Origin: Phycisphaerae bacterium
GTDB lineage: Bacteria > Planctomycetota > Phycisphaerae > UBA1845
Length of the DNA: 64,000 nucleotides
Assembly: GCA_013360585.1 (NCBI GenBank)
Contig: JABWBH010000007.1
Span: 48,979-112,978, forward strand
Reading direction: 5' to 3'
Below, one piece after another: positions 17,464 to 25,109 of the stretch. Below the pieces are notes generated by a model that had not been told where the DNA came from, did not search any database, and saw only the letters and a list, made by a program, of their open reading frames with translations. Within the stretch, counting starts at the first letter, position 1. Each line of letters opens with the position of its first letter. Both the position numbers and the translations under genes were made by a program.

Positions 17464-17952
17464 CATGCGCGAACGCGAGGAGGAAGGATGCTTTAAAGCC
17501 CCGGACGGGCGGCCGTCGCGCCGAAGCTCCCGACGGGACGCCGCAGAGAAGCATGCGGGAGCGCCCCTCCTTTCGTGCGGCGCGGCGAGTCCTCTCGCGC
17601 CTGCGCTCCAGGTTGCAGCTTTTTTTCATTTACATCGCAGCGCGATGTTCAACCGGGCACATGCGGACCGGAGGTCCGCGACCCGTATTCATGCAAGGAG
17701 CTTGCGCCTCAGAGCGTTTCTCGTCGCCCCACGAACCCGGCGGTGCGACATGCGTCGCGAGAGGCGCAGCCATCGACGGCATCACGGCAGGCGCTGGCGA
17801 CATCCGGCGGGCGTCTTCCCCTCACGTCGTCGCCGATGCGAACGTCGCCGTCGACGCGGCTTCTTTCGCCTCGTTTCCTGAGAGGGTCCGGACCGATTCC
17901 AGGTTCGCCATCGCGGGACGAGAGGGCGTGCTTCCCGTAACATGCCGCCGCG
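17464..17952. other. 489-base gap without a supported gene
   Basis: Between the terminator and the acyltransferase gene I see only short, low-complexity open frames rich in Arg and Ser. A T-rich stretch (TTTTTTTCATTTACAT, about 17621-17636) may belong to the promoter of the acyltransferase gene. No repeat or RNA gene is evident. Confidence 0.3.
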
Positions 17953-18891
17953 ATGAAGAAGGATCGTGGTATCGGAGCGTGGCTGGCGTATGTTGCGTTT
18001 CGCGTCGTCGCCGCGCTTTTTCATCTTACGCCGATCAACGTCAACCTCCGGGTCGCGCGCGGGCTGGCGGCGGGTTGGGCGCGACTTTCTCCGCGCCATC
18101 TGCGCCGAGCCGAGGAGCACCTGACCCTGGCGTTCGGGGAATCCCTTTCCGTGGACGATCGACGCCGGATCGCCCTCGCGTGCCTCGAACACTGGACGAT
18201 GTTCGCCGTCGAGCTGATCCGCGCTCCGGGGCTGATCAACCGGTACACGTGGCATCGCTATCTCGTTCCGGTCAACCTGGAGGAGACGCTGCGGCACCTC
18301 CTGACCGGTCAGGGCGCGATCCTGCTCACCGGACATTTCGGGAACTGGGAGCTGGTGGGCCACCTGATCGCTTGCTTCGGGTTCCCCGTGGCCGCCGTCA
18401 TGCGACCGCTCGACAACGTCTACCTCAATGACTACCTCGTCCGCACTCGCGCCACGCACGGGCTGGCGCTCCTCGACAAACGTGGCGCGACGGCGCAGGC
18501 CGAGGATCTGCTGCGGCGCGGCAGGCTCGTCGGGTTCATCGCCGATCAGGACGCGGGGCGGAAGGGGATCTTCGTGGATTTCTTCGGCCGCCCTGCGTCG
18601 ACGTACAAGTCGATCGGACTGCTGGCGATGCAGACGCGCGTGCCGGTGATCGTCGGATACGCGCGGCGCATCGGTGAAGGATTCCGCTACGAAGTCGCCG
18701 TGCAGCGCATCATCCGTCCGCAGGAGTGGGAAGCGCAGGACGACCCGCTCCGCTGGATCACGCAGACGTACACGCGCGAGATCGAGACCGCCGCCCGACA
18801 GAACCCGCCGCAATACCTCTGGATCCACCGCCGCTGGAAGTCGCAGCCGACCGACCGCCCCAACGCCCCGCGACCCGGGCCGCCCGCTTAA
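17953..18891 (+). CDS. Lysophospholipid/lipid A-type acyltransferase (LpxL/HtrB family)
   Basis: The 312-residue product has an N-terminal hydrophobic anchor (about 8-25). The catalytic HFGNWE motif (H-x4-D/E type) is at 128-133, followed by PLDNVYLNDYL, GFIADQDAGRKGIFVDFFG and the SIGLLAMQTRVPVIVGYARR block. This is the layout of the late acyltransferases of lipid A synthesis. Related proteins acylate other membrane glycolipids, so lipid A itself is not proven. It stands alone and is convergent with the DUF1501 gene. Confidence 0.88.
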   Translation: MKKDRGIGAWLAYVAFRVVAALFHLTPINVNLRVARGLAAGWARLSPRHLRRAEEHLTLAFGESLSVDDRRRIALACLEHWTMFAVELIRAPGLINRYTWHRYLVPVNLEETLRHLLTGQGAILLTGHFGNWELVGHLIACFGFPVAAVMRPLDNVYLNDYLVRTRATHGLALLDKRGATAQAEDLLRRGRLVGFIADQDAGRKGIFVDFFGRPASTYKSIGLLAMQTRVPVIVGYARRIGEGFRYEVAVQRIIRPQEWEAQDDPLRWITQTYTREIETAARQNPPQYLWIHRRWKSQPTDRPNAPRPGPPA

Positions 18892-18921
18892 GTTCCCAGG
18901 TTGCAGGTTCGTTGCACAAAG

Positions 18922-19028
18922 CCGGACCGCGGATATCCCTTCCGCCCTGGTCCGGCGGAAATCCACGCTCCGACTCGAATACAAGAAGCCTGTCGCTCAC
19001 GACGAGCGACCGCAGATCCGCGGTCCGG
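18922..19028. repeat. 107-base nested inverted-repeat element between convergent genes
   Basis: The outer arms CCGGACCGCGGAT (18922-18934) and ATCCGCGGTCCGG (19016-19028) are a perfect 13-bp inverted repeat. Two smaller hairpins sit inside: TTCCGCC/GGCGGAA (about 18940-18960) and GTCGCTC/GAGCGAC (18992-19010). Together they would fold as a branched RNA or cruciform. It lies between the acyltransferase stop and the DUF1501 stop. It may act as a two-way terminator, or be a small mobile repeat; neither is shown. Confidence 0.6.
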
Positions 19029-19074
19029 AAGGAAGACGTTGAATTTCGGTTCTTATCAAGAGGCGCCGTGGTCG

Positions 19075-20361
19075 TCACGCCTTCAGCAGCCCCAGCGTCG
19101 CGGAGGCGCCGGGGATGAGTTTGCCGGCGTCCACGCCGAGCCAGTTCTCCAGCACCGTCGCGTAGACGGCGCGGAAATCCGTGGTGTGCTTCAGGTCGCC
19201 GGCATCGAGATCGGACAGACTCGGGTGACGCCCCAGCAGTCCGGGCTTGATCGACGGGCCAACCAGCAGCATCGGCGCCGCGGCGCCGTGGTCCGTCCCG
19301 CCCGAAGCGTTCTCCTCGACGCGGCGTCCGAATTCGGAGAAGGTCATGACCAGCACGCGGTCCTGATGTCCGGTGGATTTCAGGGCTTTGTAGAAGGCGC
19401 TGAGGCCGTCGCCGAGTTGCGCGAGCAACCCCTGGTGTCGCCCTTCCTGGCCGGAGTGCGTGTCGAAACCGGTCAGCGAGACGTAGTAGACGCGCGTCGG
19501 CAATCCCGCGGCGATCATGTTCGCCACCATCGTCAGGTGCGCCGACAAACTCGCGCGCGGACCGACGCCGCCGCGCCCGGCCGCCTCGCGGATGTCATCC
19601 ACGTTCATCCGCGCGTCGAATGCCTCGCGACGGAGGAAGTCCAGGGTTCGCAGCGTTTTGCCCTGCGCGGGGGCGTGCGGTTCGTCATTGAGGTGAGAGA
19701 AAACCTCGCGCGCGCCCTTGTTGGTGTGGTGCGGCTGAAACTGGAGCTGATCCGGCGAGACGAACGAGACGGGGCTGAACTTCGCCCCGGTCATCGTCAG
19801 CGGCGCTTCTTTCGTCAGGGCGATGCCGAGCTTCGGGTCCGGCGGGTCGGCGCCGGCGCAGCAGGAGTCGAAGTAGCGCCCGACCCAGCCGGTGAACGTC
19901 CGCTGGTTCGGGTCAGCCGTCTCCCAGATGTCCGTGCTGACGAAGTGCGAGCGGTTCGGATTCGGATATCCGACGCCGTGAATCACCCCGAGCAGTCCGT
20001 CGTCATACAACTCCTTCAGGCCCTTCGCAGCCGGATGAAGCCCGAACTCGTCCGTCAGCTTCAGCGCCTGCCGCGCGGGCACCGCGAGCTTTCGCCGCAT
20101 GCGGTAGTAAACGTCGTTGCGGACCGGGATGATCGTATTGAGTCCGTCGTTGCCGCCGGCCAGTTGCAGCACGACGAGCACCCGCGCGTCGACCGGTCCC
20201 GGCAGCGCCTTGTCCTGCTGCGCGTCCGCGCGGCGCCGGCGACCGCCGGAGTCGTCCGCCATCGCTCGCGCGGTCCGGGTCAGAAACCCGGGCACGGTGG
20301 ACGACAGCCCGACCAGACCCAGTCCGCGTACAAACTCCCGACGTGTGAAAGGTCCGTGCAT
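19075..20361 (-). CDS. DUF1501 family protein, Tat-exported
   Basis: The 428-residue product begins with a Tat-like signal (TRREFVRGLGLVGLSSTVPG). DUF1501 hallmarks are LVVLQLAGGNDGLNTIIP, GVGYPNPNRSHFVSTDIWET, GFDTHSGQ and VMTFSEFGRRVEENASGGTDHG. The fold belongs to the alkaline-phosphatase/sulfatase-like class. The function is not established, but these genes nearly always follow a DUF1800 gene, as here. The stop-to-start gap to the DUF1800 gene is 96 bases on the same strand. Confidence 0.93.
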   Translation of the reverse strand: MHGPFTRREFVRGLGLVGLSSTVPGFLTRTARAMADDSGGRRRRADAQQDKALPGPVDARVLVVLQLAGGNDGLNTIIPVRNDVYYRMRRKLAVPARQALKLTDEFGLHPAAKGLKELYDDGLLGVIHGVGYPNPNRSHFVSTDIWETADPNQRTFTGWVGRYFDSCCAGADPPDPKLGIALTKEAPLTMTGAKFSPVSFVSPDQLQFQPHHTNKGAREVFSHLNDEPHAPAQGKTLRTLDFLRREAFDARMNVDDIREAAGRGGVGPRASLSAHLTMVANMIAAGLPTRVYYVSLTGFDTHSGQEGRHQGLLAQLGDGLSAFYKALKSTGHQDRVLVMTFSEFGRRVEENASGGTDHGAAAPMLLVGPSIKPGLLGRHPSLSDLDAGDLKHTTDFRAVYATVLENWLGVDAGKLIPGASATLGLLKA

Positions 20362-20457
20362 GATGGAAGCTCTTTTCTCTACGCTGTCGGCGGCCAGCCT
20401 CTCGCGGCTTGCGGCGCGCTGCGCAGATTCCCGAAACCCGATCTCGGATTCACGATC

Positions 20458-22038
20458 CTACTGCACCTGATACTCCGGCGTGCTGATGATAAGGTGGATC
20501 AACCCGCGCACCGCCGCCGCGACCGCTTCCTTCGGCGTGTCCCACCGGTGAATCTCGTGCTCGCGAAGATGCGCGACCAGCGCCGCGCGCTGGTCATCCG
20601 GAATTTCCTGCTGCAACAACCGCTTCACGTAATGATCGACGACCTGCTCCGGCGTGCGAAGATCATACCGCTCCAGAACCGGCAGGGGGTCATACGGCGG
20701 CTGATCCAGGTTCGCGTCGCGCTGCGCGATCGCCATCCCCCCGGGCGTGTCCTGCATCATGCGCTGCATCATCTCGCCTTCGCGCGGCGCGTCGGCGCCG
20801 TAAAGCGGAACCGTCGCGAAGTTGTAACGCTCCAGCAGCGTGGACGTATTGACCCACTTCACGCCGCCGTCCCAGCCCTTGACGTTCGGCGGCTGAAAAA
20901 GTTCGTGCCCCATCCGGCGCATCGCCGCCACCATCGCGTTGGCGTTCAGCGGGCGGATCTCCAGCGCGCGATACGTGCCGGCGATCAGCTCGGCCGGGCT
21001 TTTCACCGCCTGAAAGCGGACCTGCGGCGCGTAAAAGGCGTCCGAAAGAAACATCTTGCGCAGGAGTACATCGATCTTGTAGCCGCTGCCGCGCAACACG
21101 TTCGCCAGCGCATTGAGCAGCGCCGCGTCCGGCTCCGTCCCTGCAAAATACACCCACAATTTGCGGGCGATGAACTTCGCCGTCGCCGGCTGGGCGAGGA
21201 TCGGATCCACCACTTCGACGCCGTTGTACCGCCGGAACTGCCCGAACAAGGGCTTAAACCCGTAGTCGTGCTCCTTCTCCTGAAACTCGAGCGTCCCCGT
21301 CGCACGGTTGATCGTCCAGCCGGTGAAGGCGCGGGCGACGCTTTTGACGTCGTTCTCGCTGAACGCGCCCGGCCCCATCGTGAACAACTCGAGCAGTTCG
21401 CGGGCGTAGTTCTCGTTCGGATGCGACGCGACGTTGTTCACCCCGTCGAGATAGCGGAGCATCGCCGGGTCGTAGCTGACCGCCTTCGTCAGCGTTCCGA
21501 AGGAGCCTTTTGCGTAGCGCCGAAACAGCTCGTTCTGGTCGTAAAGAAAACGCGGCTGCTCCACCTCGCGCAGTCCGCTGGTGAAATGTCCGTGCCAGAA
21601 CAGCACGAGCTTCTCCTCCAGCGGACGTGGCGTGGTGATCATCCGCCGCAGCCACCACTCGCACAGGTTCTGCGCCTGCACGATCGTGTTCTGGCGGCGG
21701 ATGCGGATGACCTCCTGACGTTCCTCCGGCGAGAGCGGTCCTTCCTTCATGAACGCCGGCGGTTCGTAGGGCAGGATTGACGGCGGCTCAAAGTTCGCCT
21801 TGAACTGCTCGTAACCCACCAGGCGATCCACCGCTGCAGCCTTGCCGAGGGCGTGAAGGCGATCGATCTCCTCCGGCGTCCCGCCGAATCCGGCCCGGCG
21901 CAACAGATGCGCCGCGTCGTCGCGCGTCCAGGAGTCGGTCGTCGAGCGCAGGGGGTCGTCCGCCCAGGCGACGTCACCGCCTGTCGCCAGCGCGCCGATC
22001 AAACCCAGCCCCCACAACCGCACGGCTCGTGCTCTCAT
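20458..22038 (-). CDS. DUF1800 family exported protein
   Basis: The 526-residue product has a signal peptide ending near GGDVAWADD. Family features include AAHLLRRAGFGGTPEEIDRL, ERQEVIRIRRQ, EKLVLFWHGHFTSG, NENYARELLELFTMG and FTGWTINR. The C-terminal part has the RKLWVYFAGTEPD and HELFQPPNVKGWDGG blocks. The function of the family is unknown. It is the first gene of a two-gene unit with the DUF1501 protein. A palindromic site lies about 140 bases before its start. Confidence 0.93.
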   Translation of the reverse strand: MRARAVRLWGLGLIGALATGGDVAWADDPLRSTTDSWTRDDAAHLLRRAGFGGTPEEIDRLHALGKAAAVDRLVGYEQFKANFEPPSILPYEPPAFMKEGPLSPEERQEVIRIRRQNTIVQAQNLCEWWLRRMITTPRPLEEKLVLFWHGHFTSGLREVEQPRFLYDQNELFRRYAKGSFGTLTKAVSYDPAMLRYLDGVNNVASHPNENYARELLELFTMGPGAFSENDVKSVARAFTGWTINRATGTLEFQEKEHDYGFKPLFGQFRRYNGVEVVDPILAQPATAKFIARKLWVYFAGTEPDAALLNALANVLRGSGYKIDVLLRKMFLSDAFYAPQVRFQAVKSPAELIAGTYRALEIRPLNANAMVAAMRRMGHELFQPPNVKGWDGGVKWVNTSTLLERYNFATVPLYGADAPREGEMMQRMMQDTPGGMAIAQRDANLDQPPYDPLPVLERYDLRTPEQVVDHYVKRLLQQEIPDDQRAALVAHLREHEIHRWDTPKEAVAAAVRGLIHLIISTPEYQVQ

Positions 22039-22173
22039 TTCGTCACTCCGATCCCCGATCGGTGATCCCCGTCATGCGCAGCGCCTGTATTCCCAACCCC
22101 GGCTCCGCTCCGTTATTGCTCGTCCCGGTCTGAAAGTCGCACGGGCCGCCCTGTCAGGCAGGATTCCACGGTT

Positions 22174-22189
22174 TTCGACACTTGTCGAA
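22174..22189. promoter_or_regulatory. Possible operator upstream of the DUF1800 gene
   Basis: TTCGACA and TGTCGAA form a 7-bp dyad around two bases, a spacing usual for helix-turn-helix repressors. It is 136 bases before the DUF1800 ATG, in an otherwise empty gap of about 530 bases (22039-22566). No regulator gene is adjacent, so the assignment is speculative. Confidence 0.3.
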
Positions 22190-22566
22190 TGCTCGCCTCA
22201 CCCGGTACCGCCGACCTTCACCCCGCTCACCCTTATTGTATGACGACAGACGTAGAAAGGTTCATCGACATCTCTCTTTTTTCGGCAATCGGACCGCGGA
22301 TGTTCGGTCCCCTGCACCGGGCTGGGACGGACCACGCCCCCCTGCTCCGCTTCGGACACAACGACGGTCCTCATCCGTCACGCAAGCAGGCTTCGCCCCC
22401 CTTTTTTCTTCCCTCAGGGATGAAACACCGCGGCGCATGAATGTGGTCTACTCAACCGACAGAATGAGCCTGAATTCTTTGCGCAGCGGAACCGCGTCCA
22501 GAAGCGCTGGCGGTGCCAGGACCAGCAAGAACGCGGTATGAACGAACCCCGCCTCACAAGCGAACC

Positions 22567-23568
22567 TCACGGCGCGGAGGGAGAGGCCCCCCGAAGCCAG
22601 GCGGCGACTTCGCAGGCGTAATACGTGATGATGGCGTCGGCGCCAGCGCGCTTGATGCCGGTCAGGGTCTCCAGGGCGATGCGACGCTCGTCGATCCAGC
22701 CGCGGGCAGCGGCGGCTTTGATCATGCTGTATTCGCCGCTGACGTGATACGCCGCGAGGGGGACGGAGGGCTGCGCTGCGCGGAGGTCGCGGATGACGTC
22801 GAGATAAGGCGTGGCGGGTTTGACCATCAGGATGTCGGTGCCTTCGGCGAGATCCAGTTCGGCTTCGGCGAGGGCTTCGCGCGCGTTGGCGGGGTCCATC
22901 TGATGCGTGCGACGATCGCCGAACTTCGGGGCGCATTCCGCGGCATCGCGGAACGGGCCGTAAAAGGCGGAGGCGTACTTGACGGCGTAGGACAGGATCG
23001 CGGTCTCGGCGTTTCCCGCAGCGTCCAGTGCGCCGCGGATCGCGCCGACCATCCCGTCCATCATGCCGCTGGGGGCGACCATCGCGGCGCCGGACTGGGC
23101 ATAAGTGACGGCGGCTTTGCGAAGAAGATCGAGCGTGGCGTCATTGTCGATGCGATCGCCGCGGATCAGGCCGCAATGCCCGTGATCGGTGTACTCGCAG
23201 AGGCACAGGTCGGCGATGACGGCGACGGCGTCTCCGGCGGCGCGGGCGGCGCGCTGGATCGCGCGAACGATGACGCCGCCGTCCGCGCAGGCCTGCGACC
23301 CGAGCGCGTCCTTGTGCTCGGGGATCCCGAAGAGCATGACTGCGGGGACGCCCAGTTCCGCGACGCGATCGATCTGCCGCGGCAGCGTGTCCAGCGTCTG
23401 CCGGAAGACCCCCGGCATCGACGGAACCTCTCCGGCGGACTCCGGGCGTTCGACCACGAAGATCGGGTAGATGAAATCCGCCGGGGACAGATGCGTCTCG
23501 CGCACGAGCGTACGCAGCGCCGGATGCGACCGAAGTCTGCGCAATCGTGTTCCGGGAAACTGTCTCAT
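22567..23568 (-). CDS. hemB: Delta-aminolevulinic acid dehydratase (porphobilinogen synthase)
   Basis: The ATG at 23568 overlaps the cobA-hemD stop by 4 bases and gives 333 residues. The zinc site DLCLCEYTDHGHCG keeps all three cysteines, so this is the zinc-dependent type. SYAVKYASAFYGPFRDA and MVKPATPYLD hold the two active-site lysines, followed by YHVSGEY. The enzyme joins two aminolevulinate molecules into porphobilinogen. It is the last gene of the cysH-to-hemB run. Confidence 0.96.
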   Translation of the reverse strand: MRQFPGTRLRRLRSHPALRTLVRETHLSPADFIYPIFVVERPESAGEVPSMPGVFRQTLDTLPRQIDRVAELGVPAVMLFGIPEHKDALGSQACADGGVIVRAIQRAARAAGDAVAVIADLCLCEYTDHGHCGLIRGDRIDNDATLDLLRKAAVTYAQSGAAMVAPSGMMDGMVGAIRGALDAAGNAETAILSYAVKYASAFYGPFRDAAECAPKFGDRRTHQMDPANAREALAEAELDLAEGTDILMVKPATPYLDVIRDLRAAQPSVPLAAYHVSGEYSMIKAAAARGWIDERRIALETLTGIKRAGADAIITYYACEVAAWLRGASPSAP

Positions 23569-25109
23569 GTCAGCGCCTCCTCGTGTCGCAAACGCTCGCC
23601 CAGCGCCGCCACGAGCGCCCGCACGTCCGCGGATTCGGGTACCAGCCCGCAAGGCAGCCCCGCTTCCGTCAGGGCGGCGGCGGTTGTCGGTCCCAGAGCG
23701 GCGAGGATCGCTTCTCTCCCGGACAGCCCCAGCGTGGCGTACTGCCGGGCGGCGGAAGGGCTGCAGAACACGACCGCATCCACGCCTCTTGCCAGCTCGG
23801 CGGCGGCGGCGGCGGGAGGCTCGATCAACTCGGTGCGGTAAACCTCGACCGGTTCGGCGATCGCCCCGGCGCGACGCAGCTCGGATTCCAGCTCCGTGCG
23901 GGCGAGGTTCCCCCTCGGGCAGAGCACGCGAGCGGATGAGCCCGGGCGTCGGTCGTGCGGCGCCTCAAGGATCGCTCGCGCGAGATCGCGCCCGGTGAAG
24001 GTCGGCGGGGTGACGTCGGCGACGAGTCCTCGGCGATGCAGGGCCGCCGCCGTCGCCGGACCGATCGCCGCGATCCGCAGCCCTGCCAGCGAGCGGGCGT
24101 CGCACCCGCTCCACTTAAGCCTGCGCCAGAATCCTTCGACGCCGTGCATCGATGTGAAGGCGATCCAGTTAAAGTCTCTCAGGCGGCGCAATGCGGAATC
24201 CGCGTCACCGGCTTCAGAAGGATAAACGGCGCGGATGAGCGGACACGCGATCGTCTCCGCTCCGGCAAGGCGCAGCAGGCGGAACAATTCGTCCGAGGAT
24301 GAGGAGGCTCGCGTCACCGCGATCCTGCGTCCGACCAGCGGCTTCCTTCTCGCACGTTGCGGATGCTCAACGTGCGAAGCTTCCCCCCGCGCCATCCGGG
24401 CGACTTCACCGACGACCGTGACGATCGGATTGCGCAGACCCGCATCCGCGACGCAGGCGGCGATGTTCGCCAGTATGCCGGTGACGTGGCGCTGGCACGA
24501 CGTGGTCGCCGACTCGACCGAGACGGCCGGTGTGTCCGCAGCCCGCCCGCCCGAGATGAGTTTCGCTGCAATGTCCGCCAGGGATGCGTGCCCCATCAGA
24601 ATCACGACCGCGTCGATCTTCGCCAGCGCTTCCCAGTCATACTCCGGCGGACCACCCGATCTCGACGACCGTCCGGTGATGACGACGAAGGCGTTCGCGG
24701 CGCCGCGATGCGTCAGGCTGACGCCGATCGAGGCCGGCGCGGCGAGGGCGCTGCTGATTCCGGGCACAACGTGACAGGACACGCCCGCAGCCGCACATGC
24801 ATTGACCTCCTCGCGCCCGCGTCCGAAGACGAAAGGATCGCCTCCCTTCAGACGCACGACGCGCAACCCTCGCTTGGCGCGCTCGACGAGAATGTCGTTG
24901 ATCTCCTCCTGTCGTCCGAGGGGGTCGCCGGGGCTTTTTCCGACCGCGATCAACTCGGCGTCAGGACGCGCTTGCCGAAGCAGCGCGTCGGAAGCGAGGC
25001 GATCATACAGGATCACGTCAGCACGCCGAAGATGACGCAGACCTTTCAGCGTCAACAAGCCCGGATCGCCCGGTCCCGCGCCGACCAGCGTGACGCGCCC
25101 CGTTTTCAT
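23565..25109 (-). CDS. cobA-hemD: Fused uroporphyrinogen-III C-methyltransferase / uroporphyrinogen-III synthase
   Basis: The 514-residue product joins two enzymes. Residues 1-245 are SUMT: VTLVGAGPGDPGLLTLKG, ADVILYDRL, RLKGGDPFVFGRGREE, VVPGISSALAAPASIG and TVVGEVARM. Residues about 255-514 are HemD: RIAVTRASSSSDELF, IAFTSMHGVEGF, GPATAAAL and AVVFCSPSAARQYA. HemD closes the uroporphyrinogen-III ring and CobA methylates it twice to precorrin-2 for siroheme. The fusion occurs in several phyla. Its stop overlaps the hemB start, and its start lies over the stop of the gene at 25106. Confidence 0.95.
   Translation of the reverse strand: MKTGRVTLVGAGPGDPGLLTLKGLRHLRRADVILYDRLASDALLRQARPDAELIAVGKSPGDPLGRQEEINDILVERAKRGLRVVRLKGGDPFVFGRGREEVNACAAAGVSCHVVPGISSALAAPASIGVSLTHRGAANAFVVITGRSSRSGGPPEYDWEALAKIDAVVILMGHASLADIAAKLISGGRAADTPAVSVESATTSCQRHVTGILANIAACVADAGLRNPIVTVVGEVARMARGEASHVEHPQRARRKPLVGRRIAVTRASSSSDELFRLLRLAGAETIACPLIRAVYPSEAGDADSALRRLRDFNWIAFTSMHGVEGFWRRLKWSGCDARSLAGLRIAAIGPATAAALHRRGLVADVTPPTFTGRDLARAILEAPHDRRPGSSARVLCPRGNLARTELESELRRAGAIAEPVEVYRTELIEPPAAAAAELARGVDAVVFCSPSAARQYATLGLSGREAILAALGPTTAAALTEAGLPCGLVPESADVRALVAALGERLRHEEALT

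Noticed and set aside
15559..17466. A 635-codon minus frame opposite the LPP20-repeat gene
   Set aside because: The plus frame has a signal peptide, conserved repeats and a terminator; the minus frame is Arg/Asp/Leu-rich without motifs.
18901..21780. A 959-codon open frame on plus across the DUF1501/DUF1800 genes
   Set aside because: It is antisense to two clear genes; the translation is Arg/His/Val-rich without domains, as expected for a GC-rich shadow frame.
22448..22566. Short minus frame after hemB (ends FRLILSVE)
   Set aside because: About 40 residues with some hydrophobic character but no start signal, domain or conservation evidence; too weak to call a gene.
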